Shown: positions 1 to 6,176 of the stretch, in pieces
Position numbering within the stretch: the stretch's first letter is position 1
Layout: each line of letters starts with the position of its first letter
Assembly (NCBI GenBank): GCA_030248825.1
Contig: JARCMB010000051.1
Span: 1 to 7,593, forward strand
Length of the DNA stretch: 7,593 bases
Source of the DNA: Pseudanabaenaceae cyanobacterium MP8IB2.15
GTDB lineage: Bacteria; Cyanobacteriota; Cyanobacteriia; Pseudanabaenales; Pseudanabaenaceae
Direction: 5' to 3'
Notes under the pieces: generated by a model
Database searches by the model: none
Seen by the model: the letters and a program-made list of their open reading frames with translations, nothing else
What the model was told of the DNA's origin: nothing
Program-made: the position numbers and the translations under genes

Positions 1-11
1 AACAGCTTAAG

Positions 12-1490
12 TTATGGGGTAGCAGCAGGAGCAGGAGGAACAGTGGTTGTAGGAGTGGGTGGAGAAGTGGGAAAGTAGGGACGCTCATCGGTTAGGGGTG
101 AAAGCACCCAAAATCTCAGCCAATAGAGAAATATGGTCAAGCTCTCTTTCCAAGCTCTTTCGGAACGAACAAATGCATCCGCACTGAGCAAGATTTTTTC
201 GGGGTCAACGCGAAACTTAGTTGGGGCAGATTTAGGATCGGGTCGGAGCGGCCAGGGTCTTAGGGATGGTTTACATTCCTCAAAATCAGAAGTATAGACA
301 GGTCGAGCAATCACATCTAAACCCAAGTTTTTGAAAGTCTGAAACGTGCGTACTGTCTCTAACGGCGAAGTCAAAAGTAAGATTCGCGACTTATTGCGTT
401 CTGATATTGTCGGTAAGACCTTCTGCGACTCCAAATCTCTAATCTTTTCAGCACTGCGGCGAATATTAGTACCATTTGGTTCCAAAATAATTGCGGATTT
501 TGGTACGTCAGTAAGTTGAGTTAAGAAAAAGCACATATCATCAGCTTCGGTAATCCCAGTTGTCCTCACAGACTCTCCAGTATTATTCGGCTTATATAGG
601 TAGTCATAGCGTGGATCGTATCGCAGTCCTCTTGCTCCCCCCCTGAGGTCAGCGATTTCGTTTGTGACATCATCTCTCGATCGACCAGTATCGTTAGGCT
701 TGGCAATCCCACAGGGGAAACCATTGGGGGATTCGATCGATCGACCACCACTGAGCAAAATTAACGGCTCTACCCGATTATTTTGTCTGGCTCTCCTTCT
801 AATTCTCGCTGCTTCAAGTAGGTGCTCTCTCACCTGTCCACCCGTCAAGGCGATCGACGGCTCCACACCCTCAAGTCGTTTTAATTTCTCTCTGGCATCA
901 ACTTCATCAATAAATCTCTCTTTGTAAGGACTTTCGCCCGACATCACCACAATTAAATCGAAATTCTCATTGTTAATCTGATTCAGATCGGTAGCATCAA
1001 GGTTACGGACATCGCGGCGATAGGCTTGTTCGACCGAATTATCGCCCTGTTCGACCAGATAGCACATGAATACCGTAGATAGAGCATTATTACTCGCAAT
1101 TATAAGCAAGAAAAGGGCGAAACCAATCCACCAACTCGCACTTCTGACATTCCCTTCGATATCTTTGTTATCAAACTTCTCACCGATATATTTGGATTCA
1201 CCGCTTCTCAACTTGAATTTTTTGATAACGATTTTTCGCCAATTAAAAAATAGGATCGTGATGATAAATCCTAAAATTGTGGTTGGGAAGAACAACAGGC
1301 TAAAAAACGTTCTGAAGACTGGTTGATCGGCAACTGTAATATTACTAAATGCCAGAATTAAAAGTGCGCCGAGAAATATCCATCCTAAAAAGCTGAGGGT
1401 TTTATCGGAAATGACTTTGTTCTTATAGAGACCAAAAAGTACGGCAATTAGGATCGCCCAACAAAGAATATTTACGAGAAAGAAAAACAT
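12..1490 (-). CDS. Large multi-pass membrane protein with a DUF218 (YdcF/ElyC/SanA-like) domain
   Basis: A 492-residue protein. The N-terminal third is hydrophobic, with likely membrane spans near residues 3-21, 31-49, 62-83 and 120-143. The DUF218 fold follows, at about 177-400: a first strand DLIVVMSGE (178-186), a second strand with a glycine turn PLILLSGGRS (242-251), an acidic helix start TEADDMC (314-320), then ILEPNGTNIRRSAE (335-348) and the late strand SRILLLTSPLETVRTFQTF (368-386). In the family these segments form the nucleotide-like fold; ElyC and SanA are linked to envelope integrity, but a reaction is not established. Odd points: about 60 residues (251-313), rich in Arg, Asp and Asn, are inserted between the second strand and the TEADD segment, and the protein ends in a Pro/Thr/Ala tail (473-492). 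It is divergent from another DUF218 gene, which supports an envelope role. The start ATG (complement of 1488-1490) gives the hydrophobic N-terminus directly. Confident on family, not on function. Confidence 0.8.
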   Translation of the reverse strand: MFFFLVNILCWAILIAVLFGLYKNKVISDKTLSFLGWIFLGALLILAFSNITVADQPVFRTFFSLLFFPTTILGFIITILFFNWRKIVIKKFKLRSGESKYIGEKFDNKDIEGNVRSASWWIGFALFLLIIASNNALSTVFMCYLVEQGDNSVEQAYRRDVRNLDATDLNQINNENFDLIVVMSGESPYKERFIDEVDAREKLKRLEGVEPSIALTGGQVREHLLEAARIRRRARQNNRVEPLILLSGGRSIESPNGFPCGIAKPNDTGRSRDDVTNEIADLRGGARGLRYDPRYDYLYKPNNTGESVRTTGITEADDMCFFLTQLTDVPKSAIILEPNGTNIRRSAEKIRDLESQKVLPTISERNKSRILLLTSPLETVRTFQTFKNLGLDVIARPVYTSDFEECKPSLRPWPLRPDPKSAPTKFRVDPEKILLSADAFVRSERAWKESLTIFLYWLRFWVLSPLTDERPYFPTSPPTPTTTVPPAPAATP

Positions 1491-1491
1491 A

Positions 1492-1511
1492 GCCGTTACT
1501 CGCCGTTACTC
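1492..1511. repeat. Perfect 10-bp tandem duplication in the leader of the minus-strand DUF218 gene
   Basis: GCCGTTACTC occurs at 1492-1501 and again at 1502-1511 with no gap. Read on the minus strand this is GAGTAACGGC twice, ending one base before the start codon, so it occupies the ribosome binding region. No strong Shine-Dalgarno sequence is visible there apart from the weak GAG in each copy. Confidence 0.85.
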
Positions 1512-1540
1512 GTAGTTCTGAGTTGTGTTTGAATATGTGC

Positions 1541-1572
1541 TCGGATATGTCTTCGGATAATTCTCGGATATG
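1541..1572. repeat. Three phased copies of TCGGATA in the divergent intergenic region
   Basis: TCGGATA starts at 1541, 1553 and 1564, so the spacings are 12 and 11 bp, close to one DNA turn. Two copies continue as TCGGATATG. They sit midway between the two divergent DUF218 genes (1491-1635), where a shared regulator would bind, but no known operator was recognised. Confidence 0.6.
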
Positions 1573-1635
1573 CGATCGAATCGAAATAGTTCAGACAGGG
1601 GACTATCCTAGTCAAATCAGTTCAATATGTAAAGT

Positions 1636-2433
1636 ATGTCGTTAGTTCTATCGAAAATTCTGCCGTTATTTGTTTATCCGCTGGGCTTAACTACGATATT
1701 GTCGATCGTTGCCTTAGTTAGCCTGTGGCGGCGTAAAGGTAGACCGAGTAAGACATCTATACTTTCACTCATTGCCGCGATCGCCATTTTATTTTTAAGT
1801 AGCAGTCAACATTTTTCTGACCTTTTAGTTCGATCGATCGAACAACAAAATATTCCTCAAGGCGAGTTGCCAGTAGTCGAGGCGATTGTGGTGTTGGGTG
1901 GTGGCACTAAACCGATGATTCCGCCGCGTCGTTGGGTCGAAGTCGCAGAGGCAGGCGATCGAATTCTCTATGGGGCGAAGTTATTTCGCGATCGTAAAGC
2001 TCCTGTGCTGATTGTCAGTGGTGGTAGAGCTGAGTGGCTGGGAGAAGGAGGGCAAGCCGAATCACTCGATATGGCAGAGATCGCCGAAGCGATGGGTGTA
2101 CCTGCCTCAGCGATCGTTCAGGACTCGACCTCGCTCAATACTTACGAAAATGCCGTGAATGTGCGCCAGATCTTACAAAAAAATGGCTGGAAGCGAATCC
2201 TGCTGGTCACCTCGGCTGTGCATATGCCCCGTGCTCTGGCAATTTTTCAAAAGCTGGGGATCGATTCGATCGCTGCTCCCACCGATTTTATCAGCGTCAA
2301 CAGCACAAATGACAAAGGGGTTGGCGGAATGCTTGTAGACCTTCTGCCCAATGCTTACGCGCTCAAAAATACGACAGACGCGATCAAGGAATATATCGGT
2401 ATTTTCTATTACAAGCTCAAAGGTTGGGCGTAG
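1636..2433 (+). CDS. YdcF/ElyC-family (DUF218) membrane protein
   Basis: A 265-residue protein of the usual size and layout for ElyC-type proteins. Two membrane spans lie at about residues 8-30 and 41-56, separated by a basic loop (WRRKGR). The DUF218 domain runs from about 80 to 250. Visible hallmarks are AIVVLGGG (83-90), VLIVSGGRAEW (124-134), the STSLNTYENA segment (164-173) that is highly typical of the family, and ILLVTSAVHMPRA (188-200). In Escherichia coli the ElyC relative is needed for normal envelope assembly, linked to the undecaprenyl-phosphate carrier; transferring that role here is inference. The ATG at 1636 has no clear Shine-Dalgarno sequence, which is common in cyanobacteria. 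A weak -10-like TATCCT lies at 1604-1609. Codon and hexamer use is host-like, with eight CGATCG sites (overlaps counted) and the only perfect HIP1 octamer of the window (1777-1784). The deacetylase gene follows on the same strand 89 bp later, possibly co-transcribed. Confidence 0.9.
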   Translation: MSLVLSKILPLFVYPLGLTTILSIVALVSLWRRKGRPSKTSILSLIAAIAILFLSSSQHFSDLLVRSIEQQNIPQGELPVVEAIVVLGGGTKPMIPPRRWVEVAEAGDRILYGAKLFRDRKAPVLIVSGGRAEWLGEGGQAESLDMAEIAEAMGVPASAIVQDSTSLNTYENAVNVRQILQKNGWKRILLVTSAVHMPRALAIFQKLGIDSIAAPTDFISVNSTNDKGVGGMLVDLLPNAYALKNTTDAIKEYIGIFYYKLKGWA

Positions 2434-2465
2434 ATTTCTCGATCGATTCTGAATCAAAGATCGTG

Positions 2466-2491
2466 GATCGTTGATATATTGATCGTTGATA
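2466..2491. repeat. 11-bp direct repeat GATCGTTGATA upstream of the deacetylase gene
   Basis: GATCGTTGATA is found at 2466-2476 and 2481-2491, a 15-bp period, with a partial third copy (GATCGTGGA) just before at 2459-2467. The repeats fill most of the short gap between the DUF218 gene and the deacetylase gene and contain AT-rich -10-like strings (TATATT at 2474-2479). They may be a promoter or operator region, or simple decay of CGATCG-rich DNA. Confidence 0.6.
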
Positions 2492-2522
2492 ATTGAAACC
2501 TGTTATTTGGTGTGTGCGATCT

Positions 2523-4418
2523 ATGCGGAAATCTCTAGTGTTGTCGATCTTGGGGCTGTCGATCGCGGGTATGGGTTTAGGTGCAGGTTTTGCCTTTGCC
2601 CTAGTCAGCCTAACTTCAAAGTCTAGAATCGCTGCGGTTACGCCCAATCCACCTGTTGTTGTGACTGATGCCGTAGCTACTTCCTGTCAGCCTGATGCGC
2701 TTACGGGTGTCACCTACTCACTCGCAAGTGTCAGCCAACTCGGTTCGATCGCCCAAGATCCGCTCAGCACGGTAGCCAGTTTTGGCAATCTGCTCACACC
2801 CGATCTCCTCGCGACGTTCAACCCTGTGCCTTGGCCGGCAATTAGCGATCGAGCGCGGGCGGCGCGGGTGCCAGTGATCATGTATCACGACATCACACCT
2901 GTAAAGAAGCTCTCCTATGACGTTTTGCCCGAAGAATTCGCCGCGCATCTCAAGGCAATCCATGATGCAGGTTTGACCCCAATCACGATGGATCAGCTAT
3001 TCAACCATCTCCGCACAGGGGCATCACTTCCAGAAATGCCAATCCTGCTGACGTTTGATGACAACTATCTCGGTCAATATCAGTATGCTTACCCACTTTT
3101 AAAGCAATATGGCTATCCTGCTCTATTTGCGGTACATACAGGCTTTGTCGGCAAGAAAAACAATCGCGAGAAAAGTACTTGGGATCAACTGCGCGAAATG
3201 CAGCAAAGCGGACTGATTACGATCGCCTCACACACGATCAATCATCTCGATCTCGCCAAGTTAGACCCCGCCAAAGTCGAACAGGAACTGCGGGTATCGA
3301 AGCAAGTTTTAGAAAAAGAAATGGGTGTGCTCGTGCGTTACTTTGTCTATCCCTTCGGCACTTACAACGAGATGGTGAAGCAAAAAGTCACAGAAGCAGG
3401 CTATGAAGCAGCTTTAACCATGAGCAACGATCCTTATGCTGAGACAACTGCGGGTAAGTCAGAAGATTTACTCACAATTATGCGATATGGACAATCGCGC
3501 CTGTTTGGGGTGATTCCTGAAGCTTGGGGTGGGCCGCAACCCGAAGAGTCGATCGCATCTGCGCCTCCAGGGGTAATCGCGCCACTGAATTTCAACACGT
3601 CAGTCCGCAAAACCCAGATCACGATCGACAATCTCCCCCTGACTCTGGTTTATGGCGGTAGACCAGCGACGATTCATGCTGACACCCGCGCCCAAGTTGA
3701 AGAAATCATGAAGTTTAACAAGCAGTCGATCGCCGCAGTTGATGGTGGTTTCTTCTCACTGGAATCTTTGCAAGGCAATACGATGATCGGCCCCGTATTA
3801 AGCCAATTCTCTGCTAATCCAGGTGTACTTAATCCTGGCAAGAAAGGTGAAAACCCCCTGCTCAAAAATCGTCCCCTGGTGCTGATTAACAATGGTGAGA
3901 TTAAGTTTGTACCTTACGATCCAACTAAACACAGCACGCTCGAAGGAATGCAAGCTGATTTACCTGGCGTGACTGATGCCTTTGTGGGCGCAGGATGGTT
4001 GGTGCGGAATGGTAAACCGCAAGAAGCTGCAAGTTTCGGTAAGCTGTATGGGTTTGATGCTAGTCGCGATCGAGCTTTCTGGGGAGTCGATCGAGCCACA
4101 GGTCGTCCTGTAATTGGGGTAACAATGGAAATGATTGACTCAGTAGGGTTAGGGAAGATTCTCGCCAAAGCAGGTTTACAAGATGTCGTCATGCTCGATT
4201 CTGGAGCCAGTGCTGCCCTCGCTTACCGTGGTAAGTCTGTGATGGCATACGATCCCCGTCCTGTGCCACATGTGGTCACGCTTATGCGTCCCGAACGTTC
4301 GATCGCCACACAATCTCCAACTCCTACCAGTTGTCCCGCCAATTTCTTCAGTGCTAGTTCAAATACTAGTCCTGCTCCCACTAACTTCAACCCTGCACCA
4401 TCTCCGTCAAATCCCTAG
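2523..4418 (+). CDS. Exported polysaccharide deacetylase fused to a phosphodiester glycosidase (NAGPA-like) domain
   Basis: A 631-residue two-domain protein counted from the ATG at 2523. The N-terminus (MRKS, then a long hydrophobic stretch to about residue 30) is a signal peptide or membrane anchor, so the rest acts outside the cytoplasmic membrane. Domain 1, about 116-300, is a carbohydrate esterase 4 (NodB-type) deacetylase: VIMYHDIT (118-125), the metal and base motif LTFDDNY (176-182), the metal histidines in SHTINH (236-241), and YPFGTYN (276-282). Domain 2, about 365-590, resembles the NAGPA/DUF2233 family that cleaves sugar-phosphodiester bonds: VDGGFFS (406-412), RAFWGVDR (517-524) and VVMLDSGASA (555-564), where many relatives have DGGGS. 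The last 30 residues are a Ser/Pro/Asn tail. A TTG at 2493 would add ten residues; neither start has a clear ribosome binding site, and the ATG gives a cleaner export signal. It sits after a DUF218 gene, which suggests a joint envelope role. Substrates are unknown. Confidence 0.88.
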   Translation: MRKSLVLSILGLSIAGMGLGAGFAFALVSLTSKSRIAAVTPNPPVVVTDAVATSCQPDALTGVTYSLASVSQLGSIAQDPLSTVASFGNLLTPDLLATFNPVPWPAISDRARAARVPVIMYHDITPVKKLSYDVLPEEFAAHLKAIHDAGLTPITMDQLFNHLRTGASLPEMPILLTFDDNYLGQYQYAYPLLKQYGYPALFAVHTGFVGKKNNREKSTWDQLREMQQSGLITIASHTINHLDLAKLDPAKVEQELRVSKQVLEKEMGVLVRYFVYPFGTYNEMVKQKVTEAGYEAALTMSNDPYAETTAGKSEDLLTIMRYGQSRLFGVIPEAWGGPQPEESIASAPPGVIAPLNFNTSVRKTQITIDNLPLTLVYGGRPATIHADTRAQVEEIMKFNKQSIAAVDGGFFSLESLQGNTMIGPVLSQFSANPGVLNPGKKGENPLLKNRPLVLINNGEIKFVPYDPTKHSTLEGMQADLPGVTDAFVGAGWLVRNGKPQEAASFGKLYGFDASRDRAFWGVDRATGRPVIGVTMEMIDSVGLGKILAKAGLQDVVMLDSGASAALAYRGKSVMAYDPRPVPHVVTLMRPERSIATQSPTPTSCPANFFSASSNTSPAPTNFNPAPSPSNP

Positions 4419-4425
4419 AGGGTGA

Positions 4426-4686
4426 TCAGGTTGGGACAAGCTCACCAGGTCTGAGTTCGATCCATTTACCTGACTCTTGCTTAAAGCTGAGACAACCCAC
4501 CACGTCCCATTCCATCTGAATTTCCACATCTTCGCCAACACCCGTAGTGCGGATATTAACGTTAATGCTGGGCGAAGTTGCCTCAAAAGTAGGGTTTGCG
4601 GTTAAATGTGCTTGCTGGTGTTGCTCTTCGATCGCATGGTAGGTGGTGCAAATGTCCACATAATGGCAGTTAATGCAGATACACAT
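4426..4686 (-). CDS. ycf34: Ycf34 family protein, probable Fe-S cluster binding
   Basis: An 86-residue protein recognised by its N-terminus MCICINCHYVDICTTYH, which is typical of Ycf34, a protein conserved in cyanobacteria and some algal plastids. Four cysteines (2, 4, 7, 13) are clustered there and a fifth is at 65 (VVGCLSF). The Synechocystis homologue has been reported to bind an iron-sulfur cluster through such cysteines and to affect photosynthetic electron transport; direct function here is inferred from that. The length is normal for the family. A weak ribosome binding site, GGGA, lies about 9 bases before the start on the minus strand (complement of 4695-4698). The gene is convergent with the deacetylase gene, with 7 bp between stop codons and no visible terminator, and divergent from ndhO. 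Confidence 0.93.
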   Translation of the reverse strand: MCICINCHYVDICTTYHAIEEQHQQAHLTANPTFEATSPSINVNIRTTGVGEDVEIQMEWDVVGCLSFKQESGKWIELRPGELVPT

Positions 4687-4726
4687 GGCTTTTTTCCCAA
4701 CGCTATGTCACCCATGATAGCAAGTT

Positions 4727-4760
4727 GGCTGTTAGTTATTTAGCTGTTATGTGGCTGTAA
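4727..4760. repeat. Three GGCTGTTA-like direct repeats between ycf34 and ndhO
   Basis: GGCTGTTA (4727-4734), AGCTGTTA (4742-4749) and GGCTGTAA (4753-4760) are near-identical, with starts 15 and 11 bp apart; a weaker GGCTTTG follows at 4764, again 11 bp on. They lie in the 129-bp divergent region where regulators of ycf34 and ndhO would bind. They do not fit the NtcA (GTA-N8-TAC) or RpaB (HLR1) consensus well. Confidence 0.5.
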
Positions 4761-4776
4761 TTTGGCTTTGTCAGGA

Positions 4777-4782
4777 TAGAAT
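4777..4782 (+). promoter_or_regulatory. Possible -10 element for ndhO
   Basis: TAGAAT at 4777-4782 matches five of six bases of the TATAAT consensus and lies 33 bp before the ndhO start codon. No good -35 hexamer is seen 16-18 bp upstream, which is not unusual for cyanobacterial promoters. Confidence 0.35.
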
Positions 4783-4805
4783 ACGCATAGATTATTCAGG
4801 TTTTT

Positions 4806-4810
4806 AGGAG
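4806..4810 (+). promoter_or_regulatory. Ribosome binding site of ndhO
   Basis: AGGAG ends five bases before the ATG at 4816. It is the clearest Shine-Dalgarno sequence of the window and fixes the ndhO start. Confidence 0.8.
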
Positions 4811-4815
4811 TAAAT

Positions 4816-5028
4816 ATGGCTTTGAAGAAAGGTTCACTGGTGAAGGCATTACGGGAAAAGCTTGATGGTAGCGTCGAGTCCCTGGCTAACGATACGCGCT
4901 GGTCGAGCTACATCTTTGAAACTAGCGGCGAAGTGCTGGAATTTCGGGGCGACTACATCCAAGTAAAATTCGGTCAAGTCCCAACTCCTCCAATCTGGCT
5001 GCACAAAGATCAACTTCAAGAAGCTTAG
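4816..5028 (+). CDS. ndhO: NAD(P)H-quinone oxidoreductase (NDH-1) subunit O
   Basis: A 70-residue protein matching NdhO, a small peripheral subunit specific to the NDH-1 complexes of cyanobacteria and chloroplasts. NDH-1 sits in the thylakoid membrane and works in respiration, cyclic electron flow around photosystem I and CO2 uptake. Family features seen are the start MALKKGSLVKALREKL, the central SYIFETSGEV, the strand GDYIQVKFG and the C-terminal PPIWLHKDQL. Length is normal and there is no membrane span, as expected for a stromal or cytoplasmic-side subunit. A strong AGGAG sets the start. The gene stands alone, divergent from ycf34. The region just downstream of its stop is the left edge of the foreign-looking block with the transposase scar and R-M genes, so its native terminator may have been lost; no typical one is visible. 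Confidence 0.95.
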   Translation: MALKKGSLVKALREKLDGSVESLANDTRWSSYIFETSGEVLEFRGDYIQVKFGQVPTPPIWLHKDQLQEA

Positions 5029-5088
5029 GTTTGAGATTAATTAACTGTCGAGGACTGAACTTAGAGACTGTTTGAGAAAGCAAGAAAA

Positions 5089-5132
5089 CTCTCGTACCGA
5101 TAGACTGTAAAAAAATCACAGGAGTACGGGAG
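5089..5132. repeat. Inverted repeat able to form a two-part hairpin
   Basis: CTCTCGTAC (5089-5097) pairs with GTACGGGAG (5124-5132) over nine positions, one of them a G-U wobble. Inside, CTGT (5105-5108) pairs with ACAG (5118-5121) around an A-rich loop (5109-5117). The hairpin is not followed by a T run, so it is not a standard intrinsic terminator for ndhO. It lies just before the transposase remnant and may be left over from the inserted element. Confidence 0.6.
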
Positions 5133-5134
5133 CA

Positions 5135-5282
5135 ATGATAATTCGTTGGATCTTGGAGGTTGGGTTGCGCTCTGATCGTGTCAAGGGCTTTGTTGTCCAA
5201 TCTAAACTTTGGGTTAGTGCCATTTTGGCTGGTTGCACTGATACCTCCAAGCCAGAATTATGAGCACTTGACTAACATTTAA
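5135..5282 (+). pseudogene. Decayed C-terminal fragment of an IS5-type transposase
   Basis: An open frame of 42 codons from the ATG at 5135 reads LEVGLRSDRVKGFVVQSKLWV at residues 7-27, which resembles the late part of IS5-type DDE transposases (consensus like LEIVKRSD-VKGFVVLPKRWVVERTF). After this, the expected ERTFAWL-YRRLSKDYEHLT is recognisable only by changing frame: the DNA at about 5221-5236 reads (H)FGWLH followed by a stop, and another frame at 5250-5282 reads SQNYEHLTNI then a stop. So at least two frame changes or small deletions are present, and the N-terminal catalytic part is absent. It cannot encode an active transposase. It lies between ndhO and the R-M genes on the same strand and marks a past insertion at this site. 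The family assignment rests on remembered consensus, not a search. Confidence 0.6.
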
Positions 5283-5290
5283 AGGCTCTC

Positions 5291-5303
5291 AAGCTTAAAG
5301 CTT
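5291..5303. repeat. AAGCTT-A-AAGCTT near-palindrome before the endonuclease start
   Basis: Two AAGCTT palindromes flank a single A, 10 bp upstream of the endonuclease ATG at 5313. This is a possible operator or transcript hairpin controlling the R-M pair. No controller (C) gene is visible nearby, and the element could be chance. Confidence 0.35.
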
Positions 5304-5312
5304 AGTTAGGAT

Positions 5313-6173
5313 ATGACCAATTTATTACAAGCAATCTGTAACATCGTTCACGCGCCAAATATATTCGTGAATGGATCTAATAGAGGAAGAAATAGGATAA
5401 ATGCTGTTGGCAATTCTTTAGAAGATTTTGTCAAAGATATGTTTGCGAACACTCTCGATCATTCAAATCATCATGAAGAGGAAAGAATTAAGATCCATAC
5501 TCAGGTGTTTTCATACATCGGTAATGCTAATAATCCTCCAGATTTAATTTTAAAAAATGGTGATGCGATCGAGGTTAAGAAAGTCGAATCCACTAGATCC
5601 CATATTGCCCTAAATAGTTCATACCCAAAGTCAAAGATTCTATCAAGCGATCCAATGATCACAAACGCTTGTCGTCTATGTGAGCGCGATTGGGTAGAAA
5701 AAGATATCATCTACACGATTGGAGTTGTAAAGGGAAATAACCTTAAGTTCCTATGGCTTGTCTATGGTGACTGTTATGCAGCAGACAAGCAAGTTTATGA
5801 AAGAGTTAGAAATGGAATTTGTGATGGAATCAATCAAATCCTAGACATCCAATTTGCCGCAACCAATGAATTAGGGAGAGTCAACAAGGTCGATCCACTT
5901 GGCATTACCTATTTGAGAATTAGAGGGATGTGGGGTATAGAGAATCCGATCGGTGTTTACAGTTACATTGACATAGATTATGACGAGAATGCTGATTTTC
6001 AGATGATTGCGATCATGAAAGATAGTAAATTTCAATCTTTCCCATTTGCAGCTAGGCAAGAAATTGAAAGCCTATCACTTAATAAATCTCTCAACATGAG
6101 AGACATTCAGATTAAGTCTCCAGATAATCCAGCCATTCTCCTAAACTCGAAAATCATTAGCTATAAGAGATAA
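5313..6173 (+). CDS. Type II restriction endonuclease, NgoPII-like (probable GGCC specificity)
   Basis: A 286-residue protein close in length to NgoPII (about 280). It resembles that family at the N-terminus (LLQAICNIVHAPN) and in the PD-(D/E)XK nuclease core: P76-D77, then E87-V88-K89 in NPPDLILKNGDAIEVKK, with an earlier helix glutamate E37 in GNSLEDF. These residues bind Mg2+ and cut DNA. A conserved-looking CRLCERDW segment follows at 120-127. The known family member cuts GGCC; specificity here is inferred from this and from the partner methyltransferase. The reading frame is intact, so the enzyme is probably active. The start is the first ATG after an in-frame stop at 5307-5309, but AGGA lies only one base before it, so ribosome binding looks weak. 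The stop is 3 bp before the methyltransferase start. A+T-rich, with only one or two CGATCG sites, unlike the flanking genes, which indicates transfer. Confidence 0.85.
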   Translation: MTNLLQAICNIVHAPNIFVNGSNRGRNRINAVGNSLEDFVKDMFANTLDHSNHHEEERIKIHTQVFSYIGNANNPPDLILKNGDAIEVKKVESTRSHIALNSSYPKSKILSSDPMITNACRLCERDWVEKDIIYTIGVVKGNNLKFLWLVYGDCYAADKQVYERVRNGICDGINQILDIQFAATNELGRVNKVDPLGITYLRIRGMWGIENPIGVYSYIDIDYDENADFQMIAIMKDSKFQSFPFAARQEIESLSLNKSLNMRDIQIKSPDNPAILLNSKIISYKR

Positions 6174-6176
6174 GAT

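Noticed and set aside
664..927. Plus-strand open frame of 87 codons opposite the large DUF218 gene
   Set aside because: It is a shadow of the minus-strand gene, which has clear domain motifs; no start signals or similarity were seen.
2493..2522. Longer deacetylase protein from the TTG at 2493
   Set aside because: It adds ten residues ahead of an ATG that directly begins a typical basic-then-hydrophobic export signal, and neither start has a ribosome binding site. The ATG at 2523 was preferred, though the TTG cannot be excluded.
4922..5200. Open frame of 92 codons on the minus strand over the ndhO end and the transposase scar
   Set aside because: It overlaps a certain gene (ndhO) and a decayed transposase on the other strand, and its translation shows no recognisable domain.
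5152..5251. 9-bp inverted repeat (CTTGGAGGT at 5152-5160, ACCTCCAAG at 5243-5251) as insertion-sequence ends
   Set aside because: Both arms lie inside the transposase remnant, not at its outer ends, so they are unlikely to be terminal repeats. Probably chance.
5268..5300. Full sigma-70 promoter for the endonuclease gene starting at TTGACT
   Set aside because: The -35-like string is good, but no TATAAT-like hexamer lies 16-18 bp downstream (AAGCTT occupies that place). Kept only as a remark.
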